From positions 1 to 33,238 of the forward strand of contig DXDV01000228.1 of the NCBI GenBank assembly GCA_019115345.1: DNA of 33,238 bases, read 5' to 3'. This DNA comes from Candidatus Intestinimonas stercorigallinarum (GTDB lineage Bacteria; Bacillota; Clostridia; Oscillospirales; Oscillospiraceae). The notes beneath the pieces were generated by a model. The model worked only from the letters and a program-made list of their open reading frames with translations, was not told the DNA's origin and did no database searches. Of the stretch, positions 15,380-23,696 are shown piece after piece (position 1 is the first letter of the stretch; every line of letters starts with the position of its first letter). A program made the translations under genes and the position numbers.

Positions 15380-16265
15380 ATTTTGCGCACTGCCAGCGCA
15401 CCGACACCTGGAAGAGGTCCCCCTCCAGCCCGGCGGAGACACTGTGGCCCATCCGCTCCGCCAGGGCCTTCACGATGGCAAGGCCCAGGCCGGTGGACTG
15501 GCCGGTGCGCATTTTGTCGGCGGTATAAAACCGGTCAAAGACGTGGTCCACGTCCTCCTGGGTGAGGCCGGGGGCGTCGTTGGCAAAGGTGGAGACCACC
15601 TGCCCGCCCTCCCGGCGGAGGAGAATGGACATCCGGGTCCGGCCGTGCTCCAGGGTGTTGCGGATGAGGTTGGTAAAGATCCGCAGCACCCCGGCGGGGT
15701 CGGCCATCACCGGAGGAAGGCCCTCCTGGAGCTCCACCGTCATCTGGAAGCCCGAACCCTCGAAGTCATTGTAAAACTCGGCCACCAGCTGGCTGAGGAC
15801 GTGGTAGAGGTCCACCCTCTCCCGGGCAAGGGGGTACTCGCCCCCCTCCAGCCGGGAGAGGTCATAAAAGCTCACGATGAGGCTTTGCAGGGTCTTCGCC
15901 CGGCCCTGGACGATGCCCAGGTACTCCCGACGCTCCTCCGGCGTCAGGGTGTCCCCCTCCAGGAGCTGGAGATAGCCCAGGATGGAGGTGAGGGGGGTGC
16001 GCAGGTCGTGGGAGATGTTGGCGATCTGCTGCCGGATGGCCCGCTCCTGACGGCGGTAGTCCCCCTCTTCCTGCTCCCGCAGGTCCAGCAGGGCGTTGAC
16101 GGCGGTGAGCAGCTCCTCCGCCGCGGCGTTGGGGGCCGCCATGGACACCCTGGGCCGTCCGGAGCGGAGCTGCCGAGCGCAGGAGCGGATATCCCGCTCC
16201 AACGCATAGAGCCGCAGGCCCAGCCCCAGACATAGCAGCACCAGCAGTGCCAGCAGGATGAGCAT
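15378..16265 (-). CDS. Sensor histidine kinase of the ABC exporter system
   Basis: A 295-residue kinase with one N-terminal membrane helix (1-20) and almost no outside sensor region. The phosphoacceptor is His86 in NISHDLRTPL. The ATP-binding part has NLIRNTLEHG (N box), DAPGLTQEDVDHVFDRFY and STGLGLAIVKAL (G boxes). The ATG at 16265 is 10 bases after AAAGGAG; a GTG six bases earlier is possible. Kinases lacking a sensor domain next to such exporters usually detect peptide antibiotics, often through the transporter, as in Cpr systems of Clostridioides difficile. It is the last gene of the cluster, 17 bases after a permease. Confidence 0.9.
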   Translation of the reverse strand: MLILLALLVLLCLGLGLRLYALERDIRSCARQLRSGRPRVSMAAPNAAAEELLTAVNALLDLREQEEGDYRRQERAIRQQIANISHDLRTPLTSILGYLQLLEGDTLTPEERREYLGIVQGRAKTLQSLIVSFYDLSRLEGGEYPLARERVDLYHVLSQLVAEFYNDFEGSGFQMTVELQEGLPPVMADPAGVLRIFTNLIRNTLEHGRTRMSILLRREGGQVVSTFANDAPGLTQEDVDHVFDRFYTADKMRTGQSTGLGLAIVKALAERMGHSVSAGLEGDLFQVSVRWQCAK

Positions 16266-16282
16266 GCTCACTTTTCTCCTTT

Positions 16283-17047
16283 CTATCGGATCTCCCGACG
16301 CCGGAGCAGGAGGAGCCCCAGTCCGGTGGTAACCCCCAGCCACAGCGCTCCCGTCAGCCAGCTGTTGCCCAGCGTGGGGGGCACATTCCCGTAGCTATAG
16401 ACAAAGTAGGCATTGGTGAGCAGGAAAGGCCGCACAGCCTTGGCCAGGTGGTTGAGCATATTTCCCACCACCCCCATGCCCATCACACGGACAGCGGCCA
16501 AGGTCAGCTCCCCTATGGTGATGTAGAGGTAGTAGAGTATGGTGCCCGCCCCGGCGGGACGAAGGGTGAAGACCAGAAAATAGGCCAGGGACACCGCTCC
16601 CACATACCGGGGCAGGGAGTGGAGCATGGAGATCAGCAGGTCCATACTCACCAGCGCCCTGTCCTCCTCGCTCAACTCCAGTACAGCAGAGGGAGAGAGC
16701 GCGCCCAGGAAAAAGACCGCCGTGGTGAGCAGGAAGAGGAGCACCCCCACAAGCAGGGCGGCGGAGAGCTTACCCAGGTAGATCCGGACCCGAGGCAGTC
16801 CAAAGGAGACCTCATTGGTCAGGCTCCCCGCCCGGACCGCCCCGCCGATGGCCCAGTCCGCCAGGGAAAAGGCCAGATAGATCCCCATGAGCATGAAGTT
16901 CCGAAAGTTCTCGAGGGCGGTCATGGCGCCGGTCCCCCGGAGGGTCAGGCCGATGAGAAAGACCAGCAGCAGGTAGATCCCCCAGAGCAGCAGCGCGCTC
17001 CGGCGGCGGGTCATCCGCCACAGCTCGGCGCTGAGGTAGTTGAGCAC
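16283..17047 (-). CDS. ABC exporter permease, second subunit (lantibiotic-immunity type)
   Basis: A 254-residue protein with about six membrane helices. The GTG at 17047 (VLNYLSAELWRMTRRRSALL) is chosen because it aligns with the start of the neighbouring permease (MLDYLRAECYKLLRRSYLW) and follows AAGGGGG. The two share the motif GLPRVRIYLGKL / GLPRTRIYLGKL, so they arose by duplication and probably form a heterodimer with the ATPase. A large hydrophilic, acidic loop lies near the middle (LSEEDRALVSM). It begins 14 bases after the other permease. Confidence 0.82.
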   Translation of the reverse strand: MLNYLSAELWRMTRRRSALLLWGIYLLLVFLIGLTLRGTGAMTALENFRNFMLMGIYLAFSLADWAIGGAVRAGSLTNEVSFGLPRVRIYLGKLSAALLVGVLLFLLTTAVFFLGALSPSAVLELSEEDRALVSMDLLISMLHSLPRYVGAVSLAYFLVFTLRPAGAGTILYYLYITIGELTLAAVRVMGMGVVGNMLNHLAKAVRPFLLTNAYFVYSYGNVPPTLGNSWLTGALWLGVTTGLGLLLLRRREIR

Positions 17048-17061
17048 GGCGGGACACCCCC

Positions 17062-17835
17062 TTAGCTGATCTCTTTTTTCTGGAAGGTCCAGAGCCCCAG
17101 AGCGGTGGCGCCCACGCACCAGCCCATCCCCACAGCCCAGGCCCAGGCCACACGGTTCCAGTCCCCGATGGCGTCGGTGATGCCCTCCAGCGGGGTGGTG
17201 AGGAGGAGCTTCTGCACCCCCAGCAGGATGTCCGCCAGGGCGGGAGCGGAGGCGCCCGTCAGCAGGGCCAGGAAGGTGAGGAGCTGGCCCAGGATGGCCA
17301 GGATGCCGATGCCCAGGAAGGCGGCGGCGGTGCTGCCCCGAATGGAGAAGAAGCACAGGAAGTAGAGGGCCTGGGACCCCAGCCACACCGGGAAGGCGCA
17401 CAGCAGGCCAAAGCCCACCGTCCTGAGGGCCTCCGCCGCCGCCCCGTCCCCGGGGAGGAGCAGGGCGCACAGCAGGGCGTACCAGGCCAGGATCACCACG
17501 CAGGCCGCCGCCGACAGCAGGCTCCCGGCCAGCAGCTTGCCCAGGTAGATCCGGGTCCGGGGGAGGCCCCAGGCCACCTCATTTTTCATGGTGTTGTATT
17601 TGTACTGCTCGGAAAAGACGATGTCGGTGGTGATGGCGGTGGCGTAATAGCCCATGGAGAGGAGATAGAGCACCATGGTGAAGGCCACGGAGGCCGTCAT
17701 GTGGACCACGTCCCCGTTGAGACCGGCCCACAGCAGCACCAGCGCCAGCTCCAGGCCGCAGACGATCAGAAGGGCGATCCACAGATAGGACCGGCGGAGG
17801 AGCTTATAGCACTCGGCGCGCAGGTAGTCAAGCAT
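17062..17835 (-). CDS. ABC exporter permease, first subunit (lantibiotic-immunity type)
   Basis: A 257-residue six-helix membrane protein. The ATG at 17835 follows GGAGGTG; a GTG three codons earlier is less likely. The conserved NEVAWGLPRTRIYLGKLLAG sits in the cytoplasmic coupling region of this ABC-2-like family. The start overlaps the ATPase end by 8 bases. With its partner and the ATPase it probably expels peptide antibiotics from the membrane. Confidence 0.85.
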   Translation of the reverse strand: MLDYLRAECYKLLRRSYLWIALLIVCGLELALVLLWAGLNGDVVHMTASVAFTMVLYLLSMGYYATAITTDIVFSEQYKYNTMKNEVAWGLPRTRIYLGKLLAGSLLSAAACVVILAWYALLCALLLPGDGAAAEALRTVGFGLLCAFPVWLGSQALYFLCFFSIRGSTAAAFLGIGILAILGQLLTFLALLTGASAPALADILLGVQKLLLTTPLEGITDAIGDWNRVAWAWAVGMGWCVGATALGLWTFQKKEIS

Positions 17836-18751
17836 GGTGGACACCTCCGATCAGGCTCAGGAAGTAGTCCTCCAGGTTGGCGTTCTTGCTCTCCAGGCCC
17901 AGAATGGCCACGCCGGCCTCCGCCAGGGCGGCGGCCACCGCCTGGGGCCGGTCCAGGAAGTCATAGAGCCGCAGCACGTTGCCGGGGAGCACCTCGTACT
18001 CCCGGGTCTCCAGCCGCTGCTCCAGGGCCAGGGCGGCGGCGGAGGCGTCTCCCACCGTGAGCTGGAGGCAGGCCCGGCACTTCTCCCGGAGCTTTTGGGC
18101 GGAGATCTGCTCCAGCATGTGGCCCTTGTCCAGAAAGCCGTAGTGGGTGGCCACGTTGGAGAGCTCCGAGAGGATGTGGCTGGAGATGAGGATGGTGGTC
18201 TCCCGCTGGCGGTTGAGCTCCAGCAGCAGGCTCCGGAACTCCACGATGCCCTCCGGGTCCAGACCGTTGATGGGCTCGTCCAGCAGCAGCAGGTCCGGCT
18301 GGTTCATGAGGGCCAGGGCCAGGCCCAGCCGCTGCTTCATGCCCAGGGAGAACTGCTTGAATTTCTTTTTCCCCGCCTCCTGGAGCCCCACCCGCTCCAG
18401 CGCCTCGGCCACGCAGCCGGCGCCGGGGATGCCCCGCTGCCGCCGGTAGTACTCCAGGTTCTCGGCGGCGGTGAGGTAGGGGTAGAAGCTGGGGATCTCC
18501 ACCATGGCCCCCAGCCGGGCCCGGGCGGCGGAGAGGCCCTTGGGGGTGGTCTCCCCGAAGAGCTCGATCTCCCCGGAGGTGGGCACGGTCTGGGCGGTGA
18601 GCATGCGGATGATGGTGGTCTTGCCCGCCCCGTTGCGGCCCACCAGGCCGTAGATCTGGCCCTTTTCCAGCCGGAGGCCCACGTCCTCCACCGCCAGGTT
18701 GGAGCCGTACTTTTTGGTGAGCCCGCGGGTCACCAGAATGGGTCCTGACAT
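17828..18751 (-). CDS. ABC transporter ATPase, BcrA/CprA type
   Basis: A 307-residue ATPase: Walker A GRNGAGKT (38-45), signature FSLGMKQR (134-141) and Walker B LLLLDEP (154-160), followed by the D-loop GLDP and switch histidine in ISSHIL. About 85 residues beyond the core form the C-terminal extension usual for BcrA-like (bacitracin, gallidermin, nisin immunity) ATPases. The ATG at 18751 has a modest AAAGG site. First gene of the ABC-kinase run; an inverted repeat upstream may be the regulator's site. Confidence 0.92.
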   Translation of the reverse strand: MSGPILVTRGLTKKYGSNLAVEDVGLRLEKGQIYGLVGRNGAGKTTIIRMLTAQTVPTSGEIELFGETTPKGLSAARARLGAMVEIPSFYPYLTAAENLEYYRRQRGIPGAGCVAEALERVGLQEAGKKKFKQFSLGMKQRLGLALALMNQPDLLLLDEPINGLDPEGIVEFRSLLLELNRQRETTILISSHILSELSNVATHYGFLDKGHMLEQISAQKLREKCRACLQLTVGDASAAALALEQRLETREYEVLPGNVLRLYDFLDRPQAVAAALAEAGVAILGLESKNANLEDYFLSLIGGVHHA

Positions 18752-18807
18752 ATGGCATCAGCCTTTCCTTTTGATCTTGGCATTAGCATAGCGGAAAGGC
18801 AACAATC

Positions 18808-18825
18808 CATCTTAAAGCAAAGATG
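18808..18825. promoter_or_regulatory. Inverted repeat upstream of the ABC exporter, candidate response-regulator site
   Basis: CATCTT-N6-AAGATG lies in the 96-base gap between the response regulator and the ATPase. A TATGCTAAT stretch nearer the ATPase could be a -10 without a good -35, as expected for an activated promoter. Confidence 0.45.
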
Positions 18826-18847
18826 AAGAAAAGATTAAATTCATCCT

Positions 18848-19537
18848 TCACGCCTCATTCATCTTGAAGCCGATGCCCCACACCGTCTTGATGTACTCCC
18901 GGTCGGAGGCCTTGGCCAGCTTGGAGCGCAGGTTGGAGATGTGGACGTTCACCGTGTTGTCGTCCCCCATGTACTCCCCGCCCCAGGCGCTCTCATAGAG
19001 CTGCTCCCTGGTAAAGACCTTCCGGGGGTGGGACATGAGGAGGGAGAGGATCTCAAACTCCCGGGCGGTGAGGGCCACCTCCCGGCCTCCGGCGGTGACC
19101 CGGATGGCCTCCCGGTCCAGCTCCAGGTCCCCGCAGCGGAGGACCTGGCCCCCGCCGGGGGTGGAAAACTGCTTGTACCGCCGGAGCTGGGCCTCCACCC
19201 GGGCCAGGACCTCGTCGTTGTCGAAGGGCTTGGGGATGAAGTCGTCGGCGCCCAGCCGCAGCACGTTCACCCGGTCCTCCAGCCCCGCCTTGGCGGAGAG
19301 GACGATGATGGGCATGGTCTTGCGCCTGCGCATCCGGGCGATGAACTCCTCCCCGGTGAGGCCGGGGAGCATCAGGTCCAGCAGCACCAGATCGTAGTCA
19401 TACTGCTCCGCCCACAGCACCGCCTCGCTGCCGGAGAAGGCGGGGCGCACGTCGTAGCCGCCGTCGGTGAGGATGCGGCACAGGAGCCGGTTGATGTCCT
19501 GGTCGTCCTCCACCACCAGGATGTGACAGGTCTCCAT
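18848..19537 (-). CDS. OmpR/PhoB-family response regulator
   Basis: A 229-residue regulator. The receiver domain has the acidic pair in VVEDDQD, the phosphorylation site Asp54 in VLLDLMLPG, and the conserved lysine in DFIPKPFD. The C-terminal winged helix runs from ELDREAIRV through LTAREFEILSLLM to TVNVHISNLRSKL. The start overlaps the stop of the zinc-ribbon gene (TGATG). Its partner is most likely the kinase at 15378-16265, on the far side of the exporter, and the exporter its target. Confidence 0.93.
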   Translation of the reverse strand: METCHILVVEDDQDINRLLCRILTDGGYDVRPAFSGSEAVLWAEQYDYDLVLLDLMLPGLTGEEFIARMRRRKTMPIIVLSAKAGLEDRVNVLRLGADDFIPKPFDNDEVLARVEAQLRRYKQFSTPGGGQVLRCGDLELDREAIRVTAGGREVALTAREFEILSLLMSHPRKVFTREQLYESAWGGEYMGDDNTVNVHISNLRSKLAKASDREYIKTVWGIGFKMNEA

Positions 19538-19860
19538 CAGAGCCGCTTCCCTTCCCGGTGACTGACGGCCTCCCGGTTGTAGAGGGACAGCCCCAGCAGC
19601 ACCATGGCCAGCCCCACCGCCAGGGCGAACAGCACCGACAGGACGGCGTAGGTGGTAAAGCTCATATATTTGTCCACCAGGTTGTCATAGCCCCAGAACA
19701 CGCCGCCGAACATCAGCACAAACCCGGCAATGTGGCTGGAGCTGGCCAGAGGCGCCCGGCTGAGCTTCAGCTCCCCGCCGCAGTGGGGACACTTCTTCTG
19801 CACCGCCCGGAGCATATCATAGTGGTTTTCTCTGCCGCACTCCCAACAGATCCATTTCAT
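19537..19860 (-). CDS. Small zinc-ribbon protein with two membrane helices
   Basis: A 107-residue protein: CxxC pairs at Cys5/Cys8 (CWEC) and Cys24/Cys27 (CPHC) form a zinc ribbon, followed by two hydrophobic segments at about 42-58 and 68-93, and a short basic tail. Such proteins are widespread and uncharacterised. It lies between rqcH (42 bases upstream) and the response regulator (overlapping), so it belongs to this transcript. Confidence 0.75.
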   Translation of the reverse strand: MKWICWECGRENHYDMLRAVQKKCPHCGGELKLSRAPLASSSHIAGFVLMFGGVFWGYDNLVDKYMSFTTYAVLSVLFALAVGLAMVLLGLSLYNREAVSHREGKRL

Positions 19861-19902
19861 CGCGCACGCGCCTCCCGCTTCATTTTTCTCTCTCCCAGCG
19901 GC

Positions 19903-21534
19903 TCATTTTACCCGCAGCCGCTGGGCCAGCGTCCCGTCCGGGTCCACATAGGCCGTCTGATAGGTGGTGTAGACCACCATGCCCGGCCTGGCCCCGGCGG
20001 GTTTTTTCACATATTTCACCGGCGTGTAGTCCACCGGCACCTTTTTGCCCTCCCGGGCCTGGGAGAACCAGGCCGCCAGCCTGGCCGCCTCCTCGATGCT
20101 CCCGGCGTCGGGAGTACGGCCCTCCGTCCACAAGATCACGTGGGAGCCGTGGATCTTCTGGGTGTGGAGCCACAGGTCCCCCTTCCCCGCCTGCTTGGTG
20201 GTGAGCAGGTCGTTCTGGGTGTTGTTCTTCCCCACCGAGATCCGCAGACCGGCGGTGGAGCGGAACTCCATGGGCTTGGCCGCCGCCTTCATCCGCTTGG
20301 CCGCCTTGGCCCCCCGGCGGAGGTAGCCGGTGTCGGTGAGCTCCTGCCGGATCTCCAGCAGGTCCCGCTCTCCCTCGGCCAGGGCGATGGCCTCCAGGAC
20401 GCTCCCCAGGTACTCCAGCTCCCGCTTTCCCTTTTCGATCTGCTCCCCCAGCACCACCTCCGCCGTCTTGGCCTTGTTGTACTCCTTATAGTACCTGGCG
20501 GCGTTCTGCTGGGGGGTGAGGAGGGGGTCCAGGGGCACGTCCACCTCCCGGCCCTCCGGGTCGTAGTAGTCGGTGAGGCGCACCGTCTTCATGCCCTTCT
20601 GAAGGGCGTAGAGGTTGGAGGTGAGGAGGTCCCCCAGCTCCCGCTTGCGCTCCCGGTCCCTGGTGGCCTCCCGCTCCAGCTCCTGCTGGGCCACCCGGCG
20701 CCGGACCCGGTCCCGGGCCCGGCTCACCGCCTTCTGAAGGTCGGCCCCCCGCTGGCCCACCTTCTCCGCCGTGGCACGCCCGGCGTAAAAGTCGTCCAGC
20801 AGCCTGGAAAAGCTCTCATAGCGCCGGAGCTGGGTGTCCGGCCCGTATTGGAGGATGGGCAGGAAGGTGAAGTCCACCAGCTTGTCCTCCCGCGCCAGGC
20901 CGTAGGGCACACAGCCCTCGGGGCCGACCGCCTCTTTTAACCGCGCCAGCTTCCCGGCCAGGTCCTCCTCCCGGCTCTCGCCGTTGGAGCGGAAGTCCAG
21001 CTCCCGCTCCAGCAGGGGGGGCAGGCCGGGCTTGGGCTCCGGCAGGCGGTAGAGCAGCCCCGGCACCACGCCCCGCTGCCCCGTGGCCACGTCCCCCTCC
21101 ACCCGGCGGACGCAGTCGATGACCCGGTCCTCCCCGTCCAGCAGGATGAGGTTGGCCCGGCGGCCCATGGCCTCCAGCACCAGGGTGCGGAGCACCTTGT
21201 CCCCCAGCTCGTCGGTGGCCTCCAGCCGCAGCAGCACGATGCGCTCCAGCTCCGGCTGCTCCAGCCGGAGGAAGCGGGCGCCGGTGAGGTGCTTGCGCAG
21301 GAGCATGCAGAACATGGGGGGCTGGGCCGGGTTCTCCCGGACCTCCTTGGTGAGGTGGAGCCGGGGACCGTTGGGGCTGGCGGAGAGGAGGAGCTTCACA
21401 TTCTCCCCCGCCCCCCGGACCGCCAGGACGATCTCGTCCCGGCTGGGCTGGTAGACCTTGTCGATCCGTCCCCCCACCAGCACGTCCCGCAGCTCATCCA
21501 GCACCGCCCCCAGGCAGATCGCATCCAATGCCAT
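19903..21534 (-). CDS. rqcH: RqcH, ribosome quality-control NFACT protein
   Basis: A 543-residue NFACT protein. The N-terminal NFACT-N domain shows GGRIDKVYQP (21-30) and PPMFCMLLRKHL (72-83); a coiled coil follows at about 280-400; the NFACT-R domain has VGKNNTQNDLLT and GDLWLHTQKIHGSHVI. RqcH binds split 50S subunits with stalled chains and brings tRNA-Ala to add alanine tails that mark the chain for degradation. The Bacillus subtilis D97-R98 motif is here Glu97-Arg98 by direct residue count, a conservative change. It starts 6 bases after the mrnC stop, in one operon. Confidence 0.93.
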   Translation of the reverse strand: MALDAICLGAVLDELRDVLVGGRIDKVYQPSRDEIVLAVRGAGENVKLLLSASPNGPRLHLTKEVRENPAQPPMFCMLLRKHLTGARFLRLEQPELERIVLLRLEATDELGDKVLRTLVLEAMGRRANLILLDGEDRVIDCVRRVEGDVATGQRGVVPGLLYRLPEPKPGLPPLLERELDFRSNGESREEDLAGKLARLKEAVGPEGCVPYGLAREDKLVDFTFLPILQYGPDTQLRRYESFSRLLDDFYAGRATAEKVGQRGADLQKAVSRARDRVRRRVAQQELEREATRDRERKRELGDLLTSNLYALQKGMKTVRLTDYYDPEGREVDVPLDPLLTPQQNAARYYKEYNKAKTAEVVLGEQIEKGKRELEYLGSVLEAIALAEGERDLLEIRQELTDTGYLRRGAKAAKRMKAAAKPMEFRSTAGLRISVGKNNTQNDLLTTKQAGKGDLWLHTQKIHGSHVILWTEGRTPDAGSIEEAARLAAWFSQAREGKKVPVDYTPVKYVKKPAGARPGMVVYTTYQTAYVDPDGTLAQRLRVK

Positions 21535-21540
21535 CTTCTC

Positions 21541-21942
21541 TCACTCCTCCATCATCCGGGTGAACAGCTCGTTGAGCCGCTCGGTGCGCCCCTGGAGGTA
21601 GAGGTAGCCAAAGAGGGCCTCCAGGGCGGTGGCCGTCTGGTACTCCTCCCGGCTGGCCGCCTTGGGCACCGTGTGGGGGCTGGTGTTGCGCCCCCGGCGG
21701 AACACGTCGGCCTCCTCCTCGGTGAGGACGCCCTCCAGCTTTTTGCCCATGGCCGCCTGGGCGGGGGCCGCCACGAAGCGGACGGTGGCCTTGTGGAGGC
21801 CCCGGGAGGTGGCCTTCCCGCGGAGGACCAGCCAGGAGCGCACCATCAGTTCAAAAACGCCGTCCCCCAGATGGGCAAGGCCCAGACTGCTGACGGCCCG
21901 GATCTCGTCCGGGGAGGCGTTGAGGTGAAAATAGTCGGTCAT
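21541..21942 (-). CDS. mrnC: Mini-ribonuclease III
   Basis: A 133-residue protein consisting of an RNase III catalytic domain only. LAHLGDGVFELMVRSWLV carries the catalytic aspartate and ALEALFGYLYL the matching glutamate; there is no double-stranded RNA-binding domain, as expected. It matures 23S rRNA termini. The ATG at 21942 follows GGAG; the longer frame runs into the promoter. In many Clostridia mrnC sits behind cysS; here it leads the rqcH operon, while cysS lies 7 kb away. Confidence 0.92.
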   Translation of the reverse strand: MTDYFHLNASPDEIRAVSSLGLAHLGDGVFELMVRSWLVLRGKATSRGLHKATVRFVAAPAQAAMGKKLEGVLTEEEADVFRRGRNTSPHTVPKAASREEYQTATALEALFGYLYLQGRTERLNELFTRMMEE

Positions 21943-22007
21943 TCGTGATCTTCTCCAATCGTACTCTGCACCGGGACCGGCGGACCGCACCCGATATGAC
22001 ACCGTAC

Positions 22008-22036
22008 AGTGTATCACAACGCCGCCGGGCGGTCAA
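22008..22036 (-). promoter_or_regulatory. Sigma-A promoter for mrnC-rqcH
   Basis: On the minus strand, TTGACC (22031-22036), a 17-base spacer and TACACT (22008-22013). The -35 overlaps the stop codon of the upstream gene. Confidence 0.75.
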
Positions 22037-22620
22037 CAAACACCGGCGCCGTCTCCCCTTCCGGGGAGTTTGGGCCAGCCCCCTTCGTCAAAGCGGTAGA
22101 CCACATACCGCCGCCCCTCCATGGTGGCCAGAGCGGCCAGGCAGAAGAGCCCCGTCAGGGGAAAGGGCCGGGCGCAGGAGAAGGGATAGGCCAGGGCAAA
22201 GCCCGCCCCCGATCTCCGGCAGAGGACCTGCCCCCCTTCGGAGACCATGCGCTCCAAGAGCCCCTCGCCGAAGGTCAGCTCCGCCGGCTCCCGCCAGCCC
22301 CACCCCGGCGGCGGCGGGTCCCGGCCAAAGGAAAAGGCCAGCTCCACCGCCCCGCCCACCGGCGGCCAGGCGCCCTGGCGGCGGAGATCGTCCAAGCTGA
22401 GGGTCCGCCGCACCCGAAGCCTTCCCGCCTCCGGCGCCAGGGTCCCCAGCAGAGCCCGCCCCGACGGGCCCACCAGATACGCCTTGTAGAGTCCACGGCC
22501 ATCCGCCGGGCGCTCCGCCGCCGCCACGGCCCGCAGTCCCGCTTCCCGGACGGTAAGGCTTCCGCCGCCCTCCAGCGCAAAACGCCGCTCCACCCCCCAG
22601 TCACCCCCTCTTTTTTTCAT
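22033..22620 (-). CDS. Unrecognised protein of about 195 residues
   Basis: From the ATG at 22620 the protein reads MKKRGGDWGVERRFALEGGG and ends GRGDGAGVC. A GTG at 22593 preceded by AGAGGGGG is an equally good start. It has a mixed beta-rich look with repeated R-G-L-Y-K-A-Y-L-V-type strands, no signal peptide, no membrane helix and no clear motif. Proteins of similar make-up in Oscillospiraceae are listed as hypothetical. It is divergent from the gene at 22786. Confidence 0.65.
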   Translation of the reverse strand: MKKRGGDWGVERRFALEGGGSLTVREAGLRAVAAAERPADGRGLYKAYLVGPSGRALLGTLAPEAGRLRVRRTLSLDDLRRQGAWPPVGGAVELAFSFGRDPPPPGWGWREPAELTFGEGLLERMVSEGGQVLCRRSGAGFALAYPFSCARPFPLTGLFCLAALATMEGRRYVVYRFDEGGWPKLPGRGDGAGVC

Positions 22621-22682
22621 TCTATGCGCGTCTAGGAAAGATTTTCCTGTCATAAATCCTTGGGATATTGCGCAAAACCCTA

Positions 22683-22711
22683 TTGCACCTGTCGGTCGAA
22701 TCTTGTATAAT
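22683..22711 (+). promoter_or_regulatory. Sigma-A promoter for the 22.8-25.6 kb operon
   Basis: On the plus strand, TTGCAC (22683-22688), a 17-base spacer and a consensus TATAAT (22706-22711), 74 bases before the ATG. Confidence 0.8.
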
Positions 22712-22785
22712 AAGCCTCAGCAAGCTGAGTGATCCCATACCATGCCTCCGGCAGGTGGATACTCGCTCCGAATGGAGGCGGACCC

Positions 22786-23451
22786 ATGACCGTAAAACCT
22801 CAAGGCTCTTCCGATGTAACGGCATGGAAAGAGCTGATTACCCAACTCCCTGGCATCCTGGGCGCTGAATTCAGCCTGGAGGATGGCGCGATCCGCGAAG
22901 TTCACATCCTCTCCGACCAGTCCCGGGGACCGAAGCAGATCGTGCGGGACGTCCAGTCCGCCCTGCTGGCCCGCTTTCAGGTAGAGCTGGACCACCGGGT
23001 GGTCAGCGTGGCCCAGGTGCCCGGCCATATCGCCCGGCCGGGCCGCCTCGTCTGCGACCGGCTGGAGCTCTCCACCGGCCGCTCCGGCGCCTCCGCCTCC
23101 GTCTACCTCAATCTGGAGGACCACATCTACCATGGCAGCTCCCAGTGCGATCTGTCCACCACCGGCCGGTTTCGCTCCATCGCTCTGGCCACGGTGGACG
23201 CCCTCAATCAGGTCTTGTCCAGCGGCTGTTCCTTCTCCCTGGAAGAGATCCGCTCCACCGCCCTGGGCGCTCAGCAGGCCATGCTGGTGGGTCTGATCCT
23301 GAAAAACGGCGGCAAGACCGAGGCCCTCCTGGGGGCCTGCTACGAGGGAGAGGACCCCAACTTCTCCGCCGTTCTCGCCACCCTGGACGCCGTCAACCGG
23401 CGGCTCCCCACTCTGCCCCGCCGGGAACACGGCGACGGTCTCTCCTCATAA
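22786..23451 (+). CDS. Conserved-looking hypothetical protein upstream of the HD-GYP gene
   Basis: A 221-residue soluble protein; the ATG follows GGAGG. An N-terminal region (ITQLPGILGAEFSLEDGAIR, EVHILSDQSRGPKQIVRDVQ) resembles the small alpha/beta fold of short 'VHIL' domains found near DNA- or c-di-GMP-linked proteins. The C-terminal part (TTGRFRSIALATVDALNQVL, STALGAQQAMLVGLILKNGG) alternates strand and helix like a ligand-binding roadblock- or GAF-sized fold. I do not recognise a named family. Same-strand neighbours suggest a role in the same signalling unit as the HD-GYP protein. Confidence 0.7.
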   Translation: MTVKPQGSSDVTAWKELITQLPGILGAEFSLEDGAIREVHILSDQSRGPKQIVRDVQSALLARFQVELDHRVVSVAQVPGHIARPGRLVCDRLELSTGRSGASASVYLNLEDHIYHGSSQCDLSTTGRFRSIALATVDALNQVLSSGCSFSLEEIRSTALGAQQAMLVGLILKNGGKTEALLGACYEGEDPNFSAVLATLDAVNRRLPTLPRREHGDGLSS

Positions 23452-23506
23452 ACCGGAGCTCTTTTTCTATTTTGTTAGCGAAGCGGATATAGCCTGTCTT
23501 TAGCGG

Positions 23507-23524
23507 TTGACAGAGTACTGTCAA
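23507..23524. promoter_or_regulatory. Palindrome just before the small-peptide gene
   Basis: TTGACAG (23507-23513) and CTGTCAA (23518-23524) are exact complements around AGTA, ending two bases before the AGGGGG ribosome site at 23526. The TTGACA is a consensus -35, but no -10 fits before the start codon. An operator or a translation-controlling hairpin is more likely. Confidence 0.45.
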
Positions 23525-23540
23525 TAGGGGGCTGTATTCG

Positions 23541-23624
23541 ATGAATAAGGCGAAACTCATGATGGCTCTGACCTCTCTGGTTTCCCTGATCCTGGCCAGC
23601 GGCGCTTACTTCCGCATCCGCTGA
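23541..23624 (+). CDS. 27-residue membrane peptide gene
   Basis: ATG 23541 to TGA 23624, after an AGGGGG site nine bases away. The peptide reads MNKAKLMMALTSLVSL followed by ILASGAYFRIR: a short basic start, one hydrophobic helix (about 6-22) and an aromatic-basic tail. This is the size and shape of small regulatory membrane peptides or secreted signal precursors, but it lacks the Cys and acidic tail of AgrD peptides. It lies 72 bases before a membrane HD-GYP gene with only one possible short ORF between. Translation is inferred from the ribosome site and composition. Confidence 0.45.
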   Translation: MNKAKLMMALTSLVSLILASGAYFRIR

Positions 23625-23696
23625 CCACGCCTTCCGCTCCGGGCGGCCGATGCGGCCGCCCAGGGCGGTCCGCACTTCCTTACGCTGGAGGCTGCT

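Noticed and set aside
23507..23535. TTGACA at 23507 as the promoter of the peptide/HD-GYP genes
   Set aside because: No -10 hexamer occurs at 16-18 bases; the sequence is better explained as half of a palindrome.
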